Both the position numbers and the translations under genes were made by a program. DNA of 10,123 nt from Baffinella frigidus (taxonomy: Eukaryota > Cryptophyceae > Cryptomonadales > Baffinellaceae): NCBI GenBank assembly GCA_026770585.1, contig MU646583.1, positions 490,054-500,176 of the forward strand. The letters run 5' to 3'. Under the pieces are notes generated by a model. That model did no database searches. It was not told the DNA's origin and was given only the letters and a program-made list of their open reading frames with translations. Below, one piece after another: positions 1 through 8,500 of this stretch; positions within the stretch are counted from its first letter, which is position 1, and each line of letters starts with the position of its first letter.

Positions 1-845
1 GTTTTTTTGGGTGAATCTCGGATCTGGGATTTTCGGGTTGAGGGATTTCGTCCTTGGGGGGGGTGGTCCCTGTCAAACTTAAATTTGGGAAAAGGGTTTT
101 GTGTCTTTGGGCGGGGTCCTTGGTAACTTAAATTTGGAAAAAGGGTTTAGGGTCCTGGGTTGGTCCTGGGGATCTTAAATTTGGGGAAAGGGTTTTGGGT
201 CCTGTGTGTGTCCTATTAAACTTGACTTAGAGAAAAGGGTGTTGGGTCCTGGGATGGTCCTGGTGAACTTAATTTTGTCATCTTCGGGATTTCGGGTTTC
301 GGAATTTTGGGAAAGGGGTGAGCCCTTGATCCGGGGATTTCGGGCCTCTGGTTTCGGTCTGCGGGGTGGGGTTCTTGGTGGCGGGTGTGGTCCCTGTCAA
401 ACTTAAATTTGGAAAAAGGGTGTTGGGTCCTTTGGTGGGGGTCCTGTGTAACTTAAATTTGGGAAAAGGGTTCTGTGTCCTTGGGTGGTCCTGGAAAACG
501 TAAATTTGACAAAAGGGTTTTGGGTCCTGGTGTGTCCCTGTCAAACTTAAATTTGGGAAAGGGGTGTTCTGTCCTGGGATGGTGGGGGTCTCTGTCAAAC
601 TCAAATTCGGAAAAGGGGTTTTGGGTCCTGGGATGGTCCTGGTGAACTTAGATTTGGAAAAGGGGGTTTTGGTCCTGGTGTTGTCCTAGTGAACTTGACG
701 TGGGAACTTAAGTTCGGGGAAAGGGTGTTGGGTCCGGTGGGGGTCCTGGGAAACTTAACTTTCGGGGGGTTTTGGTGTTCGAAGTTTCTGGAAAGGGGTG
801 AGCCCCGGATCCGGTGATTTCGGGTTTCTGGTTTCGGGGCATGGG
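1..845. repeat. Degenerate ~48-bp minisatellite with ~480-bp higher-order copy
   Basis: A G/T-rich plus strand repeats a unit of about 45-53 bp built around AACTTAAATTTGG, followed by AAAAGGGTTTTGGGTCCT and a second GGTCCT-type block. Clear copies of the AACTTAAATTTGG core start near 77, 126, 171, 400, 448, 545, 597 and 645, with more diverged copies between. A second block, GAAAGGGGTGAGCCC followed by a GATCCGG and GATTTCGGG stretch, occurs at 311 and again at 791, exactly 480 bp apart, so ten 48-bp units seem to form a higher-order repeat. No credible protein is encoded: the minus-strand open frames here only translate the repeat into Pro/Asn/Thr-rich peptide. The array probably extends off the left edge. 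Confidence 0.85.
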
Positions 846-880
846 TGATCCTCGGATTGGATCTTATTTGTAGTTTCTGT

Positions 881-929
881 TGCATCGGCGTATCCACTCC
901 CTGTTGCTGAGTGTGTGGTCGTGTCGCAG
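881..929 (+). promoter_or_regulatory. Possible 3' splice site before the GC-rich gene
   Basis: The open frame of the downstream gene reaches back to a TGA at 908-910, and its first in-frame ATG lies only at about 1637, well inside protein-like sequence. A pyrimidine-leaning tract ending in GTCGCAG at 923-929, followed by GG, would serve as a splice acceptor and put the exon start at 930. This is inference from consensus only; no branch point or upstream exon is proven. A non-ATG start or 5' truncation would also explain the missing ATG. Confidence 0.3.
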
Positions 930-3596
930 GGCACGGTTACGGCGGCGCTGCGATCCGGTGTGAATCTCCCGATGATGTGGGTGGCGGACGGCTCGCGTCT
1001 CCCTTTTCGAGCCAGGAGGATGCTGGAGTGCAGTTGCCGCTTACTCCTGCTGCGCGCGCGTCGCTGTTTCCTCGGATCCGCCGTCGCTGGCCTCTGGCTG
1101 GCACCGAGCACTCCATTTTTGCAGCCGAGTTGGAGAGATCGGATGGTGTCGCTGAGCTTGTGTTTCAGGTGCTCGAGGTCAGCGGCCTAGTGCCCCCTCA
1201 CCGCGACCTCCACAATTATGCGCGGTCGTTCTCGGGGGGCGATCGCGTTTTCGTGGAGCTTCTGGCCGGGGGGGTCTCGGTGTCCGCAAGCGCCGACCGA
1301 GTCTGGCTCCCCGGGGATGTTGTCCGTCAGGCAATTCGTGGGGGTGGCCTCAGAGACTCCGAGTATGGTCTCCGCCATCAATCCGCTGCGACGCGCGTCG
1401 TGCACCTACGGGCGATTCTGTGGGAGTGGGCTGGTGCAGATCTCAGGGGCGTCACTGGCACCGCGGCTTCGCTCGGGGTGGAGCTCTCTCATCTGGGCGC
1501 TGGTGCTGTTTTCGAGGACACCACCAACTTGGTGTTCTCAGCTGGTGTGGACGGAGTCGTTGGCGCTGCTGTCCCTTCGAAGGCGACTGCGGTCGCTGCA
1601 GCGCGGCGGCTCGCCTCTTATGGGACGGGTGTCGTGATGTCGATCTATGCAGACCTTCGAACGAGCATCTGCGCGAGGGACGGGCCGCGTCTGGACGTGG
1701 AGTCCGTGTTGAAGGCTGTGGACCGCAAAGAGCAGGAGGAGTGGGCGTCTGTCGTCGATAGGTTGAACGTGAAGGTGGTGGACGGGGGGAAGGTACCGAT
1801 GGGCGCAGCTGGGCTCGCCGGGGTCACGGTGTGGCTCCAAGCCCTTGTCGCGTTCCACGCGCGGTCTCTTCCCCGGAGCGAGGAGCCGCTTGTCATTTCG
1901 TCGCTGCTCATGCTCTGCGGTGGACCTGCTGCCGTGTCGCACGAGTCGGGCCGAGGCGGCGGTCGGCCACCTCGTAGAGAGCGTTTCTGCTGCTTCCTCG
2001 CACTGGTCGCCTACCCCTGTCGCTACCACAGCTTCCTGTATGGCGTATGTGCTGCAGGTCGCGCGCATGGTGCTCCAGACGCTCGGCCGCTCGTCCGCCG
2101 GTGTGTCCTCCTCCTTCAAGGCCAAAAAGGCTGTCAACGCAGAGCTCATCAGAGGGGGTGTGTGGGATGTCGCGTTCCTGGTCGACGACGCTGCGACGTG
2201 GGTGGTGGTGCTGACCATCGAAAACTTCAACCGGAATTACGCTGCTCGCGCGGTGTCCACCTCGGGCAGCTACGTGGGGCAGAACCGCTGCACCATCGCT
2301 GGGTCCAAGTACGAGTCGCCATGCATGGCGGTCAAGACCGGTCGGTGCTCCCGCTGCAGCAACCACACTTGCTACCGGCCTGTGTACAGATGTACGTTCT
2401 GCCAGCAGTTTCCGGACGGCGAGCACGGCTCTGGGGTGTACGAGCCCGGCGCTGTTGCATTCCACACGGCGGCTCTTCGGCTCTGCGTGCCGGACGGGGC
2501 TGGGCGGCTGTTGGGGAACCGGGGGGGTGGGGTGGCGGGGCTCGGGAATGCACTGCAGGGTGTTCTGGACGCGACTGCAGCGTCCGCCGGGGGTGTGACC
2601 GACTTCGTGATCTCGGTGTACGCCCAGAACATGGTTGCTGTCGAGGAGGGCCGCCACAACGCCCCTGCCGATGCGCACGAGGATCGCGAGGAGTTCATGA
2701 AGTACTTTCGGTTGATCGACAGCGCGCAGCTCGACACCAACCGCGTCGTGGACCTGCTCGAATTCCTACGCCGGTTGCGGTCTCACCCCGTGCTGGGCCC
2801 GCACATGGACCGGTACGTGACGTGGCTGCTGTCCGACTACAAGGTCTACAAGGGGCTGGTCCGAGCATGTCACGATCCGCAGCTTGACCAGGTCCTGCTC
2901 CGCTCCGTCTTCCCTTGCGGGACTGTGCTGGCGCTCGGCTGCGGCCTGCACTTCACCAAGATCCTGGCCGAGTACATCTGGAAGGTGATTCGCGGGGTGT
3001 GGAGCGCCATCTTCCCGCACTACACCAAGCGGGGCAAGTTCCTGGAGGGCGCCAAGCTCTCTGTGATTCTCTCGGTGACGACGGTCGCCTACCGCTCCTA
3101 CGAGGCATGGCGCCCAGTACTCGAGCGTCTGCTGGATCCTGTAGATGGCGCGCCTACGCATCCCGGGGGCCTCGCGCTCGCGTACCTCATGGAGCACCTC
3201 CTCCCGCTACTCTTCCTGCAAGTCGCCACGTTCCAGCTTGCGGCCTCGACGGAGGAGCCGGTGCGAGTCGCTGCGTTCAAGACCTTTCACGACTCTGTTC
3301 TTCCTGCGATGGGCGCCACCATGCTCCACCTCGGGAGTCTCGAGTACGCGAATACGATGCTCCACTTTGCAGGACAGCTCTCGTTCTGGCGGGACAATGT
3401 CCCCGAGCTCTACTCTCAAGTGTCCCGGCACCCGCGCTCGATCCTGCAGGAGGAGCCAATCGAACTCGCGCACGCGGAGGTGTGTGCGCTGGTCGAGACC
3501 TCGCGTACCAACAGCTTCACCCCTGAGGGCAATTCACCCATTTCGCCTCATTTAGTAGCAGGTATCACCTTAATTCACCCGTTTCGACTCAGTTAG
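930..3596 (+). CDS. Large GC-rich protein with Cys/His cluster, one frame break; family not recognised
   Basis: Two abutting open frames make one protein of roughly 880 residues. The first runs from 911/930 to about 1950, the second from about 1949 to the TAG at 3594-3596. The change falls at GGG 1948-1950, where one surplus G accounts for it, so sequencing error or a recent frameshift is likelier than two genes. There is no N-terminal ATG, so a 5' exon may be missing. A Cys/His cluster sits at 2322-2402. The C-terminal third is helical, with hydrophobic stretches around 2925-2990, 3055-3090 and 3180-3245. The last part contains LEYANTMLHF and an E-L-A-H-A-E pattern. The arrangement vaguely recalls the DUF6589 family found in transposon-associated proteins, but this is a weak impression without alignment. 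The last ~20 residues are read from a 41-bp tandem repeat and may not be native. Role unknown; a mobile-element-derived host gene is one possibility. Confidence 0.6.
2322..2402 (+). other. Cys/His cluster, candidate zinc-binding module
   Basis: Within the GC-rich gene, cysteine codons fall at 2322, 2346, 2355, 2370, 2391 and 2400, with a histidine codon at 2364. The spacing is C-x7-C-x2-C-x2-H-x-C-x6-C-x2-C. Paired CxxC knuckles of this sort usually bind zinc structurally. I cannot assign it to a named finger class. It does not match the KDZ transposase signature I would look for, since no YDIACQ-like motif follows. Confidence 0.5.
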
Positions 3597-3630
3597 TAGC
3601 AGGTATCACCTTCATTCACTCTTTTTCGCG
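3531..3630. repeat. 41-bp tandem repeat, about 2.4 copies
   Basis: Units start at 3531 and 3572, each beginning AATTCACCC and ending GTAGCAGGTATCACCTT; a diverged partial third begins at 3613. The first two differ at only a few positions. The period is not a multiple of three, so the array shifts frame from copy to copy, and the stop at 3594 of the upstream gene lies inside it. The array may have displaced or replaced the original 3' end of that gene. A good splice-donor-like GTAAGT follows at 3633-3638. Confidence 0.85.
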
Positions 3631-3640
3631 TGGTAAGTCT

Positions 3641-4086
3641 GTAAATTTGGTCCAAGACGAAGGGGTCCATGAACCGCCCTGATTCTTTGGCAGGACACTG
3701 GTAGGTATTAATCCACCACCTGTGCTGAATTTCGAGCACTCACTCAGCGTACATTTGCCGTTCTGGCATACTGCAAACCAGTGAAACGAGAGCTAATCTG
3801 GTCCTAGCTACAGTATCTAGTGAATCGACGTACCCGCAGGGCACTAATCAGAATAGACCTCTATTGCCCTGCGCTCCTACAGATGCGCGCTTGGACTCTT
3901 GCCCCACCGCCACAGTCAGCAGAGCAGCAGAACATGCCTAAAACCAGTTTAGTCAACTTTCTACGGACAAGAGCGGTTGACCACGTTCCCGCGATCTGAC
4001 AGCACAGTTTCTCCAAATTGATCGGAAGAGAAAGTCCCGACGAATTCAGCACACTCCTCGAAACCAAAATCGACTCACGGGCTCAC
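3641..4086. other. Intergenic stretch with no supported gene
   Basis: Composition falls between the GC-rich block on the left and the AT-rich fragment on the right. Short open frames exist on both strands, for example 3861-4067 on the minus strand, but none shows a convincing domain or repeats in a family I know. I see no tRNA, no terminal inverted repeat and no clear promoter. Confidence 0.5.
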
Positions 4087-4140
4087 AGGATAGAACCCCT
4101 CGCGGGTTCGGATAGGATAGAACCCATCGCGTGTTCACAG
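4087..4140. repeat. 27-bp tandem duplication with hairpin
   Basis: Units at 4087-4113 and 4114-4140 both begin AGGATAGAACCC. The first contains a perfect inverted repeat, GAACCC at 4093-4098 and GGGTTC at 4104-4109, around a 5-nt loop; in the second copy the right arm carries one mismatch. The duplication lies exactly where the GC-richer DNA gives way to the AT-rich S74 fragment, so it may mark an insertion or recombination junction. Confidence 0.75.
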
Positions 4141-4961
4141 AAAATGGTAACGCACAAATTAACGGAGATTTAATCGTAAAAAAGGGTAATGCACAAATTG
4201 ACGGAGATTTAATCGTAAAAAATGGTAACGCACAAATTGACGGAGATTTAATCGTAAAACATGATACGACACCTATACTATATATTAATGACAACTCGGG
4301 AACACGATTGTATTTAGGTTATAAAGAAGACAACCTTATTTTATATAACAGTTTAACCGCTCAAATAATAGTGGATTCATCGGGTAATATAAAATATATA
4401 TCAAGAACTAATAATAATGCGGGGCATTACTTTTACTCGGGTAATGGTGTAAATCGAGTTTATATTGGGAATACACCCACAGGCCCTGGTTCGACCCGTT
4501 ATTTAGCATTAGCTGGAGAAGGCACCACCTCCTCCAGTTTAGATGGTGTTTCAATAAAAGTTACTGGTGCAGTGTGGGCAACTGGTGTGCTTTTAACAAC
4601 GAGCGATATTCGCATAAAAAAAAATATTGTTGAATTAGATGATAATGAATGTTTAGACATAATACGAAAATTAAAACCTTGTAAATATAAATATATTGAT
4701 TCAATTAAAAAAGGAACTAAGGACATAATAGGTTTCATAGCTCAAGATGTTGAGTCTGTATTTTCACAGGCAACCCCAAGGGATAATACGGAATATCTGC
4801 CTAATCATTATGAGAAATGCGAAGTATTAGATGATATTATAAAAACAACAAAACCACACGATTACACATTAGGCGATAAATTGAAAAAATTTGATTCAAA
4901 AGATAGAGAATTATTTTATGAAGTGGTTGAAGTCATTGATGAATATAATTTTAAAATAAAC
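4116..4961 (+). pseudogene. Peptidase S74 (endosialidase-type) chaperone-tipped fibre protein, truncated both ends
   Basis: S74 intramolecular chaperones sit at the C-terminus of phage and giant-virus tail or fibre proteins, assist trimer folding and cut themselves off. The open frame begins after a TAG at 4113-4115. There is no ATG; a GTG at 4131 is the only early start-like codon and is doubtful in a eukaryotic setting. The order is: three 13-residue beta-type repeats (GNAQIDGDLIVK), a Gly/Asn/Ser-rich fibre-like region, then the S74 core with TTSDIRIKKNI at about 4596-4628, LKPCKYKYID and GFIAQDVESVF. The serine of the expected cleavage site is present at 4602-4604. The frame stays protein-like to the Asn codon at 4959-4961, where AT-rich sequence stops abruptly and the residues that follow no longer look like S74. 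Codon use is far more AT-rich than in either neighbour. It is probably a transferred or inserted fragment rather than a complete gene. Confidence 0.85.
4143..4259 (+). repeat. Three 39-bp in-frame repeats in the fibre stalk
   Basis: Units at 4143-4181, 4182-4220 and 4221-4259 each encode thirteen residues around GNAQIDGDLIVK. They are nearly identical at the DNA level, including silent positions, which indicates recent duplication. Alternating hydrophobic residues with Gly/Asn turns fit a beta-helical or beta-prism fibre. Confidence 0.9.
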
Positions 4962-4963
4962 AT

Positions 4964-5344
4964 GGTGCCCCACACCAGCAGAATAGTCATATCGACCCTG
5001 AGAACTTTAACAGTATTTACGACGGGCGGATGGCAATCTTCAGCAATGATTCTGGGTGGGCACAGCGCTATCAGCGTTACGCCTCCCAACATAATTTCCC
5101 TAACTTTGAGATGTTGCACTCGACACGCAAGGCTGCGGGGTCCAACTCACAGGAGAGTGTGACAGAGGTGACCAGTGTTGCGTTTTAGGGGACAATCCAT
5201 GTCGATTTGTTGGGCAACAATAACTGGGAATGCACGCGGGGTGCGGGACACCTTGGCGAGTCATATGTGGGTGTAGCGTCTGTGCAAGAGGGTAAGGGTT
5301 TCCGACATGAGGGTAGTATGCCTTCATTCACACGTGCTGTGTAG
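4964..5344 (+). CDS. 3' part of unrecognised virus-like protein, one internal TAG
   Basis: Frame 2 on the plus strand reads as sensible protein from about 4964, immediately after the AT-rich fragment, to a TAG at 5342-5344. A TAG at 5186-5188 interrupts it, but both sides look coding: SNDSGWAQRYQRYASQHNF before, VDLLGNNNWECTRGAGHLG after. There is no start codon, and a TAA at 4952-4954 closes the frame upstream, so the 5' end has been lost at the junction. If TAG is a sense codon here, the frame would pass 5342 and run through the short minisatellite to a TAA at 5525-5527, overlapping the convergent gene. The mixed polar and aromatic composition could fit a structural protein, but I recognise no family. 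Confidence 0.55.
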
Positions 5345-5390
5345 TGTTTGTGTAATCATCATCAATACATATTGTTTCACGTTGCGTATT

Positions 5391-5500
5391 AGTACCAAAC
5401 ACCAGTACCAAACACCAGTACCAACTCCAGTGCCAACACTAGTACCCACCACTAGTACACTCATCACTAGTACAGTCATCACTAGTACACTAGTCACTGT
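5391..5500. repeat. 12-15-bp imperfect tandem repeat (AGTACC/CACTAGTAC)
   Basis: AGTAC or AGTGC cores start at 5391, 5404, 5417, 5429, 5441, 5454, 5469 and 5484, a spacing of 12-15 bp, with the unit drifting from CCAGTACCAAACA to ATCACTAGTACA. It lies between two convergent genes. The palindrome ACTAGT recurs. This may be a spacer or transcription-end region. Much of it is open in plus frame 2 if TAG is read as sense. Confidence 0.8.
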
Positions 5501-5501
5501 A

Positions 5502-8500
5502 TTAACACTACATCTTTATTGTATTAACCATCGGCTGTAGTAGATGATTTACGCGGATACTCTGTGACAGGATGGTTGTGTTCTTACCCATGGCAATTAC
5601 ACGCATATCGGCGATGATCCCGTAATCATTTGCAGCAAACTGATGTTCTTTGGTACCTCCTGGGCTCATATCCGTGTGGAACAGAGCAGCGCCGTGCCCA
5701 GATATGGAAACATTGCATCGAAAGATACCTTCCTTTTCATTTTCAGGTGCGTGGTTGGCGTTGATGGTCGCTGGATGCCACGATGCAAGATTGTTGCATA
5801 CAGCCTCTCTTCCCATAGTAGGCAATCGCGTTTCGTTCCATTGTGCGTACATATCGTTCCACAACTGTTCATTTTCATCCGCTGGCAGACATGGTAGCTG
5901 TATCTTCTCCATCACAAGCTTTGTGTCAGTGTCTCTGATGTTGTTGAGCAGTTTCATTGCATCTGCACCGATTTGGAGATTCCCATCATTGTCTATCTGG
6001 TGTAGAACAAACCCATCCATCTGATAAAATGATTTGTAGAAAGGTGCAACGGTTGCGCCATCAGATGGAGCATGCATGAAACCCTGTAGACGTACGTCCT
6101 CTGTGCGGCTAATGTATGGTCGAAGATCTTTTAACAACCATTTATGTGTAAACTCTTCAATGGGTACAGATGTAGCCAACGTTGGATTTGACCCAGTCCC
6201 AGAACGTTGGGCTGCAACCAACCCCCGCATTTTTGCAGACGCGACGTGGCCTCCACTGGACACCAATGCAGTGCAGTGGTCGACTCGACCACGAAGAATG
6301 ATGATACGTGTGCAATGTCGTTGTGTAGGAATTTGCTTGCCAGTGCAGGCCACAATGCGTGATAACCTTCTGCGATATTGTCACTGGAAATGCTGCACGC
6401 CCTCAAAGGCATTTTCTATAGAGTTTTGGTCTTGAAAACACAGTTATTTTTAGTGTCTGAAACACCTGTTGCTGGAGGTCTACTCGTGGCTGCTGAACCA
6501 CTGATGCCAGACATCGTTAGCACAATCCCACAGTTGGCCTCTGTTCCAAAGTGCTTGTAAATCTATTTGGAGATGTCTGCAATAGCTTCCTGATTAACTT
6601 GCAGTAGACAGCAACAATGCCCTTCCTCATGTTGAAGAGGTTCGGTCGACTGTGGTGTACCCGTGTTGGCAGCGGTGTTTTTATTGGCTGATGGTGCCTG
6701 AAGCGGTGTTGCACACTGCGCACCCACGATGAGTGTTTTGAGGTCAGTGGCCATGTGTGCTACCGCGCTGAGCACGGTGACCTGTACCGCAAATGCATAA
6801 TGCAGATTCGTGGGAAGATTGACGTTGCAACTAAGAAGCCAATCAGACCGTTCCTGTTGGCCCTCGGGTGTGTGACAGTTGCTCAGATACCGTGTCGAAT
6901 CATGAAACACACAGCGCATGTTGTTCTGCATTGTGAAAAGCATCGCAGCAGACCCCTCACAGTCATTTGCACGAAATATTTGCGAACCGTTTGGCATACT
7001 GAATGCGTTGTCGATACACTCCGTCAGCAAAAAGTCACTGTCATTCCACGACCCAGTAAAAACACCTTGGGTCATCGCAGCGACAGTGTCTGAACTGATG
7101 TTGAGAACCCGGTCACTCGTATAGGGTGTCAGTTCAGCGGAAAAGCACGGTTCCTGATAGCAACTGTGCAAGAGGCTTATGATGTGTGAGGTAGTCATGA
7201 CCCGGGTGGGTGCATAGGTCTTGAACAATGGCACTCCAAAATTGTTGTCATGCGGTGTGGACGCGGTGATGTTGTGTGCGTGCGCCGCAAAGTGCACCGC
7301 TAGTTCGGGACATATTGAACCAAAGTCGGATTTGTACATATTGCCCATCATATACATTGGGAGCGATTCCTTGTGCATCTGTCCAATGGAAACGGGTCGC
7401 CCCATCATATGCCCGATACTGTTGTTTCGAACTCCGCACTTGTTCAACACACTCTGTCTAAACAACTCCATGTTGGTATTGATCATCGCAGAACGCTGTT
7501 CCATTGAATGCATCAAAGACGTTCTCATACGACCTTCACTGCGCTCAATGTCAAGAGACTTGCACACATGTTCGTTACTTATGCAGCGCACTCCATTGAT
7601 GTGCACCACAGCGTCGAAAATTTGGAACTGGATACCTTGGGGGGTAAAATTATGCAAAAACGCTTTGTCCAGCGGTGGGTTACCACTCCCTTGTAGGCAC
7701 GCTCCAAGCTCATCAATTTTAAAAAAACCCGATGCAAGGAAACAGTGCAGATCGTTTTCCGTCGCTGTCTTGGACGGAATTTCGGTGGGGGTCTTGGTCA
7801 TTGTAGTGCCGATGGTAGGCGGACTCTTTGTAAAACAAAACATCTTGACAGCATCTACAGGTCGTAAGTCACCATAGTGTCCCAGGTTTTCACTGGTGAA
7901 ATCATTATGTTTGTAGTTCTGTGACAGGGGGCGTACGTGGTACACTACACGTATACCGCCTGGTTCATAATTCATTTCGAGAGTCGAAAGACCACTGTGA
8001 AGAACTGAGAAAAGCATCTTACTAACAATAGGTGCGCTGTCGCATGGGATGGTGTTCAGTTGTTGTAGTTTTTTCAGCCATTGGTACTGGGTCCACTGCA
8101 ACATGAATTCTATATCGAGTGTTGTTGCGGTCGCAGATTTGTTGTTCATCACCTGGACGGGGATCTTTGATAGACCCGGTTCAAGTCTCTCAGGTGTCGC
8201 CATATTGGTACACAAGATAGGATGATTATTTGTAGTATAGACGTTCCTTAAATATTTCATATACCATCGATAGTTGATCGGATTATAGTTACATATGTGT
8301 ATTTCCACAACTGAGTCACAAATTATATGTTTTTTACTACACCCGCGGATCTTCAGGACCGTAACTCGTAAATTAGGTACATGTGGAACTGTTATGGAAG
8401 AGATCGGTAAAACACCGTCGCATCGGAGCGTTAAATTTGCGTCTACGCTTCCTATCGGGGATGTTGCGGATAACATACGGTATTGTGTGATAAATTGGTT

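Noticed and set aside
140-156. TTTAGGG as plant or algal telomere repeat
   Set aside because: Only a single copy occurs, within a G-rich minisatellite; no tandem run.
278-1111. Minus-strand open frames over the left repeat array (278-604, 601-897, 755-1111)
   Set aside because: They translate the minisatellite into repeated Pro/Asn/Thr-rich peptide; length comes from repeat periodicity, not from a gene.
2322-2402. KDZ (Kyakuja/Dileera/Zisupton) transposase cysteine domain
   Set aside because: A cysteine cluster is present, but the characteristic downstream motifs of that superfamily are not visible.
1187-3473. Long antisense and alternative-frame ORFs across the GC-rich gene, including 1538-2230 and 1908-2678 on the minus strand
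   Set aside because: High GC leaves few stops in any frame. These have Arg/Pro/Ala-rich shadow composition and no domain, while the plus-strand reading has hydrophobic patterning and a Cys/His cluster.
3531-3640. Tandem repeats as a CRISPR array
   Set aside because: The 41-bp, 48-bp and 13-bp arrays have no unique spacers between conserved repeats; they are direct tandem repeats.
3861-4067. 68-residue minus-strand ORF
   Set aside because: No recognisable motif, no partner gene or promoter, and it spans a stretch without coding character on either side.
4131-4133. GTG as the genuine start of the S74 gene
   Set aside because: It falls inside the 27-bp duplication, has no supporting signal, and non-ATG starts are rare in eukaryotes and their viruses. 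Truncation explains the missing start better.
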